64,000 nt of DNA. It comes from Candidatus Saccharicenans sp. Its GTDB lineage: Bacteria > Acidobacteriota > Aminicenantia > Aminicenantales > Saccharicenantaceae. Of this stretch, positions 55,863 to 64,000 are shown one piece after another. The stretch is taken from contig JAOAIU010000054.1 of the NCBI GenBank assembly GCA_026414545.1, positions 1 to 64,000 of the forward strand, read 5' to 3'. The notes beneath the pieces are model-generated. The model did not search any database. It saw only the letters and a list, made by a program, of their open reading frames with translations, and was not told where the DNA came from. Each line of letters opens with the position of its first letter. Position 1 is the stretch's first letter. Position numbers and translations under genes: made by a program.

Positions 55863-56360
55863 TCATGGTTTTAGCTCTTTTCTTATCAGCTTCAGAGCGT
55901 AGTTTACCAGCTCGCTGACCTTCCTGGTGGACACCTTCAACCTGGCGGCTACTTCCTCCCGGCTAAGCTCTTGATAATAATAAAGATATAAGACTTCCCG
56001 GTACTTGGGCTTAAGCCTGGACAGGGCCCTTTTTACCTTTTCGGACATTTCGGCCACCTCCAGGGTTTCCTGGGGGTCGGGGAAGGGAGCCGGCTCGGGC
56101 GCGTATTTCATGACCTTAGTCTTCTCTCTTATATAGTCGACTATCCGGCGGGAAGTTATAGTATAAACAAAAGTTCCAAGGGAGGATTCACCCCGAAATT
56201 CCCCGGTCTGTAGTTTCTCCAGGACCTGGGAAAGTATTTCCGAAACCAGGTCCTCGCAGTCGGTGTTCTGAGCCCCCAGGGCCTTGCGGACCCTGAAGGT
56301 GATGATCGGTCGATAGCGAACTATCAGCTCCTGGATATCTTCATCTACCCTTGGTCGCAT
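55863..56360 (-). CDS. ECF-type RNA polymerase sigma factor
   Basis: 165 aa, sigma-2 and sigma-4 only. Sigma-2: QNTDCEDLVSEILSQVLEKLQTGEFRGESSLGTFVYTITSRRIVDYIREK, in pieces. Sigma-4: LSRLKPKYREVLYLYYYQELSREEVAARLKVSTRKVSELVNYALKLIRKEL, also in pieces. A GGAACA element lies ~40 bases before the ATG (minus strand), which could be part of its own ECF promoter, but I cannot pair it with a clear -10. The next gene is its likely anti-sigma. Confidence 0.9.
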   Translation of the reverse strand: MRPRVDEDIQELIVRYRPIITFRVRKALGAQNTDCEDLVSEILSQVLEKLQTGEFRGESSLGTFVYTITSRRIVDYIREKTKVMKYAPEPAPFPDPQETLEVAEMSEKVKRALSRLKPKYREVLYLYYYQELSREEVAARLKVSTRKVSELVNYALKLIRKELKP

Positions 56361-56493
56361 CTCTGAACCTGGTTGCTTCCTTTAGCTCAAGATTCAACTG
56401 TTCCTGATGAAAATATCACATCTCCGGCCTATTTTTCAATTTTTTCTTTTTCGGGGCGACTAATTTTTTGCCCCAAGAGGAAGCGGAGGGCCC

Positions 56494-56682
56494 ATGACAC
56501 CATCAGCCAAGAATGAAAAAATGAGGTTTTTCCGGACAGAAGAATCGTTCTGCCGTTACCTGGAAGCCCTGGCCCGAAGCCGGGGATACGTTCTGGTGGA
56601 GACCTCTCCTCTGGTCAGGACCAGGACGGAGGCCGCCTCCGCTTCGACTTCTCTCCATGGTCAGGCGGAAAGGGTCAGGTGA
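56494..56682 (+). CDS. Small hypothetical protein before HD-GYP gene
   Basis: 62 aa, charged and without membrane segment or known motif (MRFFRTEESFCRYLEALARSRGY). GGAGG stands four bases before the ATG, and its stop overlaps the next ATG (ATGA), typical of a translationally coupled real gene. Its function is unknown; it could simply feed ribosomes to the HD-GYP gene. Confidence 0.5.
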   Translation: MTPSAKNEKMRFFRTEESFCRYLEALARSRGYVLVETSPLVRTRTEAASASTSLHGQAERVR

Positions 56683-57611
56683 TGAAGGACGACCGCCAGA
56701 AAAAAACGGCCGCGACCGGAACAGAAGAAAAGAAAAATAAGAATGGTTATCTGGCCGCGGTCCAGGAAAGTTCCAGGGTTAAGGTTTTTGACCTGAGTTG
56801 GCTAAAGACCAACTGGGACATCCAGGGCTGGGGCCAGGTGGCTTCGGCACTGATGAACTCTCCCTACAGTTCCCCTTACGCCCTCTCCAAGATCGAAGCC
56901 TTCTTGAAAGCCAGCCGAATACTGGACCGTCTGGAAAATGCCATCCGCCAGGAAGAATTTGTCCGCATCCCCGGTCTAAAAAATCTTTTTAACGAAAGCC
57001 GTTTTTTTAATTCGGAGTTGATCTATTTCCTGGCTGCTACCGATAGCCGGGAGGAGAACCTCGGTCATTCTCGGTTCGTGGCCGCCTACACCGTGTTGCT
57101 GGCCCAGGCCGCCGGGGTCACCAGCCGGCGAGCCCTGCTGGACATCGAGCGGGGAGCCCTGCTACATGACCTGGGTAAGGTCGGAATTCCAGAGGACATC
57201 CTGCAGAAGAGAGGGCCACTGACCGAAGAAGAGATGGAAGTAATAAAGTACCATCCCCTGATCGGCTTCGCCATGATCGAGGAATTCAGCTTTCTCCAGG
57301 GAGCGGCCGAGATTGTTCTTTTCCACCACGAGAGGTTTGACGGAACCGGCTATCCCTTCGGGCTTCAGGGGGAGGAAATTCCTTTGAGCGCCAGGCTCTT
57401 TTCGCTGGCTGACACCATCGACGCCATCACCTCGGACCGTCCTTACCGCCACAGCCGGAGTTTCGAAGAAGCCCTGGAAGAGGTCAAGCTGTGCAGCGGC
57501 ACCCAGTTTGACCCGCGCCTGGTGGAAGTAACCCTGGAAATATCTCCCGAGAGATGGAGAAAGGTCAAAGAAAAAGTCGTGAAATCTCTAAGGCAGCCGG
57601 CGGTCAATTAA
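56682..57611 (+). CDS. HD-GYP protein, probable cyclic-di-GMP phosphodiesterase
   Basis: 309 aa, cytoplasmic. HD-GYP domain ~120-300 with LGHSRFVAAYT, GALLHDLGKVGIPEDIL, HHERFDGTGYPFGLQGEEIPL, ARLFSLADTIDAIT and FDPRLVEVTL. The ~110 residues before it have no known sensor motif. This is the second HD-GYP gene here; unlike the first it has no PAS domain. Divergent from the ECF sigma gene. Confidence 0.9.
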   Translation: MKDDRQKKTAATGTEEKKNKNGYLAAVQESSRVKVFDLSWLKTNWDIQGWGQVASALMNSPYSSPYALSKIEAFLKASRILDRLENAIRQEEFVRIPGLKNLFNESRFFNSELIYFLAATDSREENLGHSRFVAAYTVLLAQAAGVTSRRALLDIERGALLHDLGKVGIPEDILQKRGPLTEEEMEVIKYHPLIGFAMIEEFSFLQGAAEIVLFHHERFDGTGYPFGLQGEEIPLSARLFSLADTIDAITSDRPYRHSRSFEEALEEVKLCSGTQFDPRLVEVTLEISPERWRKVKEKVVKSLRQPAVN

Positions 57612-57634
57612 TCAGCAGGCCCTTATTTCCCCCT

Positions 57635-59986
57635 TCAGGTCTTGTCTTCCGGCACCCTGGCTTTCTGCTTATCCTTGAAATAGGATTTGGGGTCCACCAG
57701 GATTTCTCGCTGCTTGGCTCCTGCCGAAGGTCCGATGATTCCTTCCAGCTCCATCTGGTCTATGATCCGGGAAGCCCGGGCATAGCCCAGCTTCAATTTC
57801 CGCTGCAGGTAGGAGGCTGAAGCCTGCCCGGTGGCCAGGACCAGTTCCACCGCCCGGTCGAATAATTCATCCTTCTCGCCCAGGTCCCCTTCCAGAGCCA
57901 GGTCTCCGGTCCGCTTCAGGATTTGCATGATTCGGTCGTCGAATTCGGGCTGGCCCTGGTCCCTGACGAACTTGACCAGGCGCTGAACTTCTGGAATGGA
58001 GACGTAGGCACAGTGCAGCCTGACGATTCGCGGATAGTTGGGTGGCATGAACAGCATGTCGCCCAGGCCCAGGAGTTTTTCGGCGCCGACGGTATCTATG
58101 ATAACCCGGGAGTCAATCTTGGACGGCACCTTGAAGGCAATCCGGCTGTTGAAATTGTTCTTGATGGTTCCGGTGATGACGTCAATTGACGGCCTCTGGG
58201 TGGCCATCACCAGATGAATGCCCACGGCCCGGGCCAGCTGGGCCAGGCGCCCGATGCAGTACTCAACATCCTGCGGGCTGGTCATCATCAATTCGGCCAG
58301 CTCGTCAATAATGATGACGATGTATGGAAGGGGTTTGAGCTTGGCCTTTTCTTCCTCGCTCAATTTTCCCTTTTTCTGCTCGAGCAGGGCCTTAACCTGC
58401 TGGTTGTACTGCTCGATGTTCCTGACCTTCATCTGGCCGAGCTGCCGCAGCCGTTCCTCCATCTTTTTGACGGCGTCCATGAGGATGATGCCGGCCTTCT
58501 TGGAGTCGTTAACAACGGGGGCCAGGAGGTGGGGGATACCGTCGTAAAGGGTAAATTCCAGGCGCTTGGGGTCGATCAAAATGAGCTTGACCTCGTCGGG
58601 GGTGGCCTTGTAGAGGATGCTGGCAATCAGGGCGTTGAGGGCCACGCTTTTTCCAGTGCCGGTGGCTCCGGCGATCAGCAGATGGGGCATGATGGCCAGG
58701 TCGGTTATGTAAACATCGCCATGGACCGTCTTGCCCAGGGCGAAGGTGAGCTTGGAAGCTGAATTCTGGAATTTTTCTGACTGGATGATGTCCCTGAGCT
58801 TTATGATTTCTCGCTTATTGTTCGGGATTTCGATGCCCAGCGAGGATTTTCCCGGGATGCGCTGGATACGCACGGCTTCGGCTTCCAGGGCCAGAGATAG
58901 TTCTTCACTCAGGCTGGCCACCTGGCTGACCTTGATGCCGGCATCCGGAAAGAATTCGTAGGTGGTGATCACCGGTCCCGGGTGGTACTCGCGGACCTCG
59001 CCGGAAACCTTGAATTCCAGCAGCTTCTCTTCTATCCTCCGCTTTTTTTCGAACAACTCGTCGCGGTCAATTTTTTCCGTGGGTTTTCCCGGGTCGAGCA
59101 GGCTGAACGGCGGAAAACGGTAATCACCCGATTTCCTGAGGTCGGGCAGAAGCATTTTTTCTCCGGCCGCTTCTTCCTTTTTCCTGGCGGCCGAGGGTTT
59201 TTCTGCCGCCTTGGGCGGTTTTTTCTCCTCAGTGGGGCCCGATTCCCGCTCAATTCTTTGTGGCCGGGTTTCTTTTTCGGTGCTGACCGGGCGCGAGGCA
59301 GCTATCTTTTCCTGGGCCTGTTTCTCGGCCAGCTTCTTCTTTATTTTTTCCTGTTTTCGCTCCTGCCGGTATTGCGTTATCCTGATGATGACCTGGCCGG
59401 TAGTGTTCCTGAAGAGCCTGGCGAATAAGTCGACGGTTCTGGCCAGGCTCCAGTGGGTGGTGAAAATCAGGAGCAGAGCGAGGAGGCACAGGAGGAGAAT
59501 AAAGGACCCGGTGTGGTTAAGATAGCGGATTAAAAAATTGCTGATCAATTCACCCAGCAGACCTCCGGCCGGAAAGTCTTTACCCTTCCAGGGAGCTCTC
59601 TCCAGGACCAGAACCAGAAGCGGTGACAGCACCAGAAGGTAGAACAGGCCAGTCAGGCTCCGTCTGAAAAGCCGGCCGGACTGTCCCGGGAACAGGCTCC
59701 TTATTCCGAGGTAACCAAGGGCCAACGGCAGAAGCAGGGCCAGGAGGCCGAAGACTTGCAGCAGGCTTTCAGCTAATCCGGCACCGAGCCGCCCCCCGAA
59801 ATTCTGGACCCGGTGCCCGGGAGGAGAGATGCTGGCCCAGGTGGGGTCGGCCGGGTTATAGGTAAAAATGCTGAGAAGAGAAAAAGCGGCCAAAAAGATA
59901 AGAATTACTGAGATAACTTCAGCCAGGATTTTGTTCTTCCGGCCTTCTTTTTTCTCTTCTTTCTTTTCCTTCTTTGCTCTGGCCAT
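57635..59986 (-). CDS. ftsK: DNA translocase FtsK/SpoIIIE
   Basis: 783 aa. About four N-terminal membrane helices (1-190), a Lys/Glu/Pro-rich linker (~205-290), and the motor: alpha region FKVSGEVREYHPGPVITTYEF, P-loop IAGATGTGKSVALNALIAS (~435-445), Walker B YIVIIIDELAELMM, MATQRPSIDVITGTIKNN, and a C-terminal winged-helix gamma domain (ATGQASASYLQRKLKLGYARASRIIDQMELEGIIGP in pieces) that reads KOPS-like sites. It pumps chromosome ends at division. It starts nine bases after the rsmA stop. Confidence 0.95.
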   Translation of the reverse strand: MARAKKEKKEEKKEGRKNKILAEVISVILIFLAAFSLLSIFTYNPADPTWASISPPGHRVQNFGGRLGAGLAESLLQVFGLLALLLPLALGYLGIRSLFPGQSGRLFRRSLTGLFYLLVLSPLLVLVLERAPWKGKDFPAGGLLGELISNFLIRYLNHTGSFILLLCLLALLLIFTTHWSLARTVDLFARLFRNTTGQVIIRITQYRQERKQEKIKKKLAEKQAQEKIAASRPVSTEKETRPQRIERESGPTEEKKPPKAAEKPSAARKKEEAAGEKMLLPDLRKSGDYRFPPFSLLDPGKPTEKIDRDELFEKKRRIEEKLLEFKVSGEVREYHPGPVITTYEFFPDAGIKVSQVASLSEELSLALEAEAVRIQRIPGKSSLGIEIPNNKREIIKLRDIIQSEKFQNSASKLTFALGKTVHGDVYITDLAIMPHLLIAGATGTGKSVALNALIASILYKATPDEVKLILIDPKRLEFTLYDGIPHLLAPVVNDSKKAGIILMDAVKKMEERLRQLGQMKVRNIEQYNQQVKALLEQKKGKLSEEEKAKLKPLPYIVIIIDELAELMMTSPQDVEYCIGRLAQLARAVGIHLVMATQRPSIDVITGTIKNNFNSRIAFKVPSKIDSRVIIDTVGAEKLLGLGDMLFMPPNYPRIVRLHCAYVSIPEVQRLVKFVRDQGQPEFDDRIMQILKRTGDLALEGDLGEKDELFDRAVELVLATGQASASYLQRKLKLGYARASRIIDQMELEGIIGPSAGAKQREILVDPKSYFKDKQKARVPEDKT

Positions 59987-59995
59987 TTTTTCTGA

Positions 59996-60853
59996 TTATA
60001 GCACAGGGACCGGAGGGTTTTCATCGTCCGGGCGAATTTTGTCACCGCTCTGGCTGAGCCTCTGGAACAGAGCTACCAGCGTTTCCGGTTTCAGGTCTTC
60101 GGCCCTTATTTTTTCCCCGAGCGACAGGCTTCGCAAAGCCTGGCTTATTTCTTCTTTCCGGTAACCGGCGCCCTCCAGGTTGCGGCTCAGGGTTTTTCTC
60201 CGCTGACAGAAGGCTTCCTTGAGAAAAGCCAGCAGCTCTTTTTCCTGGCCTGCGGCAAAAAAGAGTTGCTGGTTTCTTGTCTGGAACAGGACGCAGGCCG
60301 AATCGACCCTGGGTGGCGGGCTGAAGGCACCGGGGCCGACCCGAAAAAGCAGCCGACAATCGAAGTAGTTCTGAAGCAGGATGGACAACGGCGCATATTT
60401 CTTGCTTCCCGGCGCGGCCGTAATCCTCTGGGCCACTTCTTTCTGAAACAGGAAAACGGCCCGCTGGACCAGGTCTTTCACTTCGACCAGGACAAACAGG
60501 ATCTGGCTGGAGATGTGGTAGGGAAGGTTGCCGGCCAGCTTAACCTTTTCACCCGGGCGGAGGCGGTTGGTAATGATGTTCCTGAGGTCCACCTTGAGAA
60601 TGTCCCCGGCGATGATCTCCAGGTTGCCGGGTCTATTCTTCTCCAGCATTTCAACGAGCGAGTAATCCTTCTCTATGGCCAGGACCCGGCCAGCCTTGGC
60701 CGCCAGGGGAAAGGTCAGAGCTCCCTGGCCCGGGCCTACTTCCACCACCAGGTCTTCACTGCCCGGGTCTATGGCTTCAATTATTTTTTGCAGGATTCGT
60801 TTTTCGTGGAGAAAATGCTGGCCAAGAAGCTGGCGCCTGGTCTTTCTGCCCAA
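59996..60853 (-). CDS. rsmA: 16S rRNA dimethyladenosine transferase
   Basis: 285 aa. Methylates two adenines near the 3' end of 16S rRNA. RRQLLGQHFLHEKRILQKI, VEVGPGQGALTFPLA (SAM site), NLPYHISSQIL (catalytic NLPY) and FSPPPRVDSACV are all in place. Start is TTG (60851-60853) behind AAGGGA; the QHFLHE segment must be included. Between gltP and ftsK on the same strand. Confidence 0.94.
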   Translation of the reverse strand: MGRKTRRQLLGQHFLHEKRILQKIIEAIDPGSEDLVVEVGPGQGALTFPLAAKAGRVLAIEKDYSLVEMLEKNRPGNLEIIAGDILKVDLRNIITNRLRPGEKVKLAGNLPYHISSQILFVLVEVKDLVQRAVFLFQKEVAQRITAAPGSKKYAPLSILLQNYFDCRLLFRVGPGAFSPPPRVDSACVLFQTRNQQLFFAAGQEKELLAFLKEAFCQRRKTLSRNLEGAGYRKEEISQALRSLSLGEKIRAEDLKPETLVALFQRLSQSGDKIRPDDENPPVPVL

Positions 60854-60899
60854 GTTAAATTCCCTTCAGAGATATTTATTTCGTTGGGCCGGGCTTACG

Positions 60900-62141
60900 T
60901 CAAGCCTGACCGGCCGGTCTCTTTTCTTCCGAGCGATGAATGACGACTGAGGCGGCCATGTTGCCTATCATGTTAACCGTCGTCCGGCACATGTCCAGCA
61001 ACCTGTCTACTCCGAGAATTAAAGCCACTCCCTCGAGAGGGATGCCTACCTGTTTTAAGACCATGGCCAGCATGATCATGCCGGCCCCGGGTACACCGGC
61101 CGTGCCGACAGAGGCCAGGATGGCCATCAAGACTATCGTTGCTTGGGCCGACAGGCTCAGGGGAATGCCGTAAATCTGGGCGATAAAGACCGCAGCCACC
61201 CCCTGGTAGAGCGCGGTTCCGTCCATATTGATGGTGGCCCCCAGCGGGACCACGAAACTGGAATACTCTTTCTTCACCTTCAATTCATCCAGGCACTCCA
61301 GGGCCACCGGGATGGTGGCGTTGGAACTGGAAGTGGAAAAGGCTATGAGCATGGCATCGGATGTCCCCTTAAAAAACCTCCCCGGTTTCATGCTGCCCAA
61401 AAATCTTACCAGCAATCCATCAATAACCAGGGCGTGGAAGGTCAGACCGAGGATGGTTACGAGGGCGTACTTTAACAAAGTTACCAGGATGCCCAGGCCA
61501 AACTGCCCTATGATCGAAGCCAGCAGGGCTAGGACCCCGTAGGGGGCAAACTTCATCACCAGGTTAACCACCTGGAGGACGGTTTCATTGATTCCGTCGA
61601 AGAACTGGAGTATTGGTTTTGACTTCTCCGGCGTTATCAGGCTCAGGCACAATCCGAAGATCAGGGCCAGAAAAATGACCTGAAGCATTTCTCCCTCGGC
61701 CATGGCTTTAATGGGGTTAGTGGGGACAATATTTACCAGGACCGAGACCAGGGACGGCTTTTCCTGAGCCGTCGAGACTTTGCTCTGAGCCGCCTGCTGG
61801 TAATTTTTCAGGAGTTCCTGTTTGACCTGTTCATTCAGGCCTGTTCCTGGCTTCAGAAGATTGGCAGCCAGAAGCCCGATTATGATGGCGATGGCCGTGG
61901 TCAGGGTGAAATAGATGAAGGTCTTGAGGCCCACCCGTCCCAGCTTCTTAATGTCGCCCAGGCTGGCCGTTCCCAGGGCCAGGGAAAAGAAAACCAGGGG
62001 AACCACCACCATGGTGATCAGGCGGATGAAAATGGTACCCACAAACTCGATGCCCCGGGCCCGGGGGCCTAGAACCAGGCCGAGTACCACCCCCAGGAAT
62101 AGCCCGATAAAGATCTTGGTGTGCAGAGGAATCTTCTTCAT
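60900..62141 (-). CDS. gltP: Dicarboxylate/glutamate:cation symporter
   Basis: 413 aa membrane carrier of the DAACS family. TSSSNATIPVALECLDELKVKKEYSSFVVPLGATINMDGTALYQGVAAVFIAQ is the substrate-binding core (in pieces), with the SSSNAT hairpin, NMDGTA metal site and GTAGVPGAGMIML. It imports acidic amino acids or C4-dicarboxylates with H+ or Na+. AGGAG precedes the ATG. Confidence 0.93.
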   Translation of the reverse strand: MKKIPLHTKIFIGLFLGVVLGLVLGPRARGIEFVGTIFIRLITMVVVPLVFFSLALGTASLGDIKKLGRVGLKTFIYFTLTTAIAIIIGLLAANLLKPGTGLNEQVKQELLKNYQQAAQSKVSTAQEKPSLVSVLVNIVPTNPIKAMAEGEMLQVIFLALIFGLCLSLITPEKSKPILQFFDGINETVLQVVNLVMKFAPYGVLALLASIIGQFGLGILVTLLKYALVTILGLTFHALVIDGLLVRFLGSMKPGRFFKGTSDAMLIAFSTSSSNATIPVALECLDELKVKKEYSSFVVPLGATINMDGTALYQGVAAVFIAQIYGIPLSLSAQATIVLMAILASVGTAGVPGAGMIMLAMVLKQVGIPLEGVALILGVDRLLDMCRTTVNMIGNMAASVVIHRSEEKRPAGQA

Positions 62142-62187
62142 TTCAATGTCTTCTCCTTGTCAGCCGGGGAAAAAACACAACAGAGTG

Positions 62188-62217
62188 TTTATATGCTAAA
62201 AGCCGTATGCCTGTAAA
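62188..62217 (-). promoter_or_regulatory. Promoter of the gltP unit
   Basis: Minus-strand TTTACA (62212-62217), 18 bases, TATAAA (62188-62193); five of six matches in each. Leader ~40 bases with SD. Confidence 0.6.
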
Positions 62218-62253
62218 GTACAGAGCATTAAACCGGGCCGGGTCCCTCTCTGG

Positions 62254-62283
62254 TTGACAAGGCCTTTTCCCTTAAACTAAAAT
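62254..62283 (+). promoter_or_regulatory. Promoter of the receiver gene
   Basis: Perfect TTGACA (62254-62259), 18 bases, TAAAAT (62278-62283). Transcription should start near 62290, seven bases before the ATG at 62297; no SD is possible in that space. Confidence 0.7.
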
Positions 62284-62296
62284 TGGCTTGATTGAA

Positions 62297-62740
62297 ATGA
62301 CCGAGAAAAAGATCCTGATTGTCGACTACGAGCCCTCTTCCCTGGAAAGCCTGTCCAGGATACTTAAGAACATAAAAGTCCAGGTCATCCAGGCCACCGA
62401 TGGAGCGCAGGCCTATGACCTGTTCAAGGAAGAGAAGCCGGACCTGGTCATCCTGGAGGCCATCCTGCCGAAACTCCATGGCTTTGACCTGACCAGGAAG
62501 ATAGTCCAGGAGTCCCAGGGAACCGTGCCGGTCATAATCCTGACTGGCTTGTACAAAGGTCCCCAGTACAAGCACGAGGCCGTGGCCAACCTGGGGGCGG
62601 CGGAATACCTGGAAAAGCCCATCAACCCCGATGTTCTGCTGGAAATAGTCAGCCGGCTTCTGAGCGCCGAGGAAGAAATTGAAGACGTCCTGCCAGACCC
62701 CGATTCGGTTCTGTCGCTGATTGAGCCGAAGGGCAAGTAG
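62297..62740 (+). CDS. Stand-alone receiver-domain protein with Glu at the phospho site
   Basis: 147 aa. The receiver fold is clear: ILIVDYEPSS at the start, DLVILEAILPKLHGFDL, VIILTGLYKG with Thr83 and AAEYLEKPI with Lys107. But the phospho-accepting aspartate is Glu54 (LVILEA instead of LVLLD), and the acidic pair near the start is D10-Y11. It is probably not phosphorylated and may be fixed in an active-like state. No output domain; residues ~118-147 are an acidic tail. I use the ATG; the TTG three codons upstream would begin inside the expected transcript start. Ends 56 bases before accD. Confidence 0.86.
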   Translation: MTEKKILIVDYEPSSLESLSRILKNIKVQVIQATDGAQAYDLFKEEKPDLVILEAILPKLHGFDLTRKIVQESQGTVPVIILTGLYKGPQYKHEAVANLGAAEYLEKPINPDVLLEIVSRLLSAEEEIEDVLPDPDSVLSLIEPKGK

Positions 62741-62796
62741 GACGTCCGAAGGAAGGCTGGAGTTAACACATTCCCTTAAATCAAGGAGGCTTGGTA

Positions 62797-63594
62797 ATGA
62801 ATGAAGGCTTGTGGACCAGGTGCAACAACTGCCAGAAGATCCTGTACAAACAGGACATAATAGATAACCTGAAGGTCTGTCCCCAGTGCAATTACCATTT
62901 CCGGTTGGGAGCCATAGAACGTCTGCAACAGCTATTTGACGAAGGCCAGTTTGAGCTCCTGGACCAGGATATCTACCCGGTCGATTTCCTTGGCTTCCAG
63001 GACCAGCAAAAATATGAGGTCAGGCTGAAGGATAGCCAGAAAAAAACCGGGCTGCCGGAAGCCATAGTCACCGCCCGGGGCACCCTGGGCGGTATACCGG
63101 TCATAATCCAGGCCATGGAGTTTGCCTTCATGGGCGGCAGCATGGGGTCTGTGGTCGGCGAAAAAGTGGCCAGGGCCGCCGAACGGGCCGTGGAAGAAAA
63201 ATTGCCCCTGATTATTGTTTCCTGTTCGGGCGGGGCCAGGATGCAGGAAGGGATGATGTCCTTGATGCAGATGATCAAAACGGCTGCGGCTTTGGCCCGG
63301 CTGTCTGAAGCCAAACTTCCTTACATCTCAGTCCTGGCCGACCCCACCACCGGGGGCACCACTGCCAGCTTCGCCATGCTGGGCGATATCAACATTGCCG
63401 AACCCAACGCCCTGATTGGCTTTGCCGGACCCAGGGTCATCGAACAGACCATCAAGGAGAAGTTGCCCAAGGGATTCCAGAGGGCAGAATTCCTGCTGGC
63501 CCATGGAATGGTGGACGATGTGGTGGAAAGAAAACACCTGCGCAATTACCTGATCAGGGCCCTGCGTCTTTTCCTGAACAGGCCACAGTCCTGA
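62797..63594 (+). CDS. accD: Acetyl-CoA carboxylase carboxyltransferase beta subunit
   Basis: 265 aa. Zinc ribbon CNNCQ...CPQCN at 11-33, then the crotonase-like core: [76 protein letters not shown] and [11 protein letters not shown], all in pieces. With AccA it carboxylates acetyl-CoA. AAGGAGG (62783-62789) is seven bases before the ATG, which decides the start over an in-frame TTG two codons earlier. Confidence 0.96.
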   Translation: MNEGLWTRCNNCQKILYKQDIIDNLKVCPQCNYHFRLGAIERLQQLFDEGQFELLDQDIYPVDFLGFQDQQKYEVRLKDSQKKTGLPEAIVTARGTLGGIPVIIQAMEFAFMGGSMGSVVGEKVARAAERAVEEKLPLIIVSCSGGARMQEGMMSLMQMIKTAAALARLSEAKLPYISVLADPTTGGTTASFAMLGDINIAEPNALIGFAGPRVIEQTIKEKLPKGFQRAEFLLAHGMVDDVVERKHLRNYLIRALRLFLNRPQS

Positions 63595-63601
63595 AAAGTA
63601 C

Positions 63602-64000
63602 ATGAGCTCAATTTCTTCCTATCCCTATCTCGAACAGGCCCAGCTTTTTGGCATCCGCCTGGGGCTGGAGAACATCCAGGCTGTGCTGGAAGAGTTCGGA
63701 AATCCCCACCAGAATTATCCAGTTATCCACGTGGCCGGGACCAACGGCAAGGGCTCGGTCTGCGCCATGCTGGAGAGAATTTTCCGCCTGCATGGGTTCC
63801 GGACCGGTCTATACACTTCTCCCCACCTGGTTGAAGTGAGAGAGAGAATCCAGGTGGGCGGTAATCTGGTCGGGGAAAAAGAGCTCAAGAAATTGCTGGC
63901 CGAGATAGCAAAAAGAGAAAAAAGGTTGAAAGCGGCCGGCCGGGTGGCCGGAGCTCTGACCTACTTTGAAATCCTGACCACCGCCGCTTTTCTTTACTTC
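63602..64000 (+). CDS. folC: Folylpolyglutamate/dihydrofolate synthase, N-terminal part
   Basis: The first 133 codons; the gene continues past the window. Starts at the ATG seven bases after accD. It has [20 protein letters not shown], then the P-loop [15 protein letters not shown] (44-58) and [15 protein letters not shown], a pattern specific to FolC/MurC-type ligases. It adds glutamate to folates. accD-folC is a common pair. Confidence 0.93.
   Translation, partial: MSSISSYPYLEQAQLFGIRLGLENIQAVLEEFGNPHQNYPVIHVAGTNGKGSVCAMLERIFRLHGFRTGLYTSPHLVEVRERIQVGGNLVGEKELKKLLAEIAKREKRLKAAGRVAGALTYFEILTTAAFLYF

Overview
The window (64 kb, moderately GC-rich, gene-dense) is core chromosome from a Gram-negative (diderm) bacterium. 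It carries a complete Tol-Pal system, LPS-export genes (lptE, an lptC/lptA-type fusion, lptB), sigma-54 and a full set of housekeeping DNA, RNA and cofactor genes. No mobile element, CRISPR array, phage gene, rRNA or complete tRNA is visible. The mix of an archaeal-type S-adenosylmethionine synthetase, regulatory PTS proteins without a sugar permease, two HD-GYP proteins and many secreted hydrolases would fit the Acidobacteriota/Aminicenantes part of the tree. That placement is an inference, not something the sequence proves.

Layout. 1-2107: a tandem pair of amidohydrolases; the second has lost its metal ligands. 2356-3914: promoter, SAM-I riboswitch and archaeal-type metK. 4057-7839 (minus): a flotillin followed by an unusual fusion of a class I aminotransferase to an HprK/PEP-carboxykinase-like P-loop domain. 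8463-12558: PAS-PAS-HD-GYP protein, RNase PH, a lipoprotein and a secreted coiled-coil protein. 12872-20276 (minus): comEC, an M20 peptidase, two small envelope proteins and a BtuCDF-like ABC importer. 20483-25452: leuS-lptE-holA, rpsT and dtd. 25931-29746 (minus): ftsY-ribD-ribE-ribBA. 29854-40560 (plus): a long run recJ-lptC/A-lptB-rpoN-hpf-ptsN-hprK-rapZ-EIIA(Man)-HPr-ptsI. 40565-46180 (minus): tolQ-tolR-tolA-tolB-pal-cpoB-ssb-cupin. 46452-48491: KtrB/KtrA potassium uptake. 48471-55134: a MrfA-type helicase, divergent uvrA, holB and ricT. 55149-57611: ECF sigma and anti-sigma, divergent from a small ORF and an HD-GYP protein. 57635-62141 (minus): gltP-rsmA-ftsK. 62297-64000: an atypical receiver protein, accD and the start of folC.

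Functional links. The rpoN-to-ptsI run makes a self-contained phosphorelay (EI, HPr, two EIIA proteins, HPr kinase, RapZ) with no EIIB or EIIC, so it probably regulates nitrogen/carbon balance, envelope or storage rather than importing sugar. Its neighbours build the LPS-export bridge.

Promoters are easy to see and close to the -35 TTGACA / -10 TATAAT consensus. At several of them the -10 box lies only about 6-11 bases before the start codon with no Shine-Dalgarno, so leaderless mRNAs seem common. Convergent neighbours are packed end to end or overlap, and I found no convincing intrinsic terminator.

The most unusual items are the aminotransferase/P-loop fusion, the riboswitch-controlled archaeal-type metK, the UvrA that lacks its insertion domain, a receiver protein with Glu in place of the phospho-Asp, the leaderless-promoter pattern, and two orphan palindromes without a cognate regulator.
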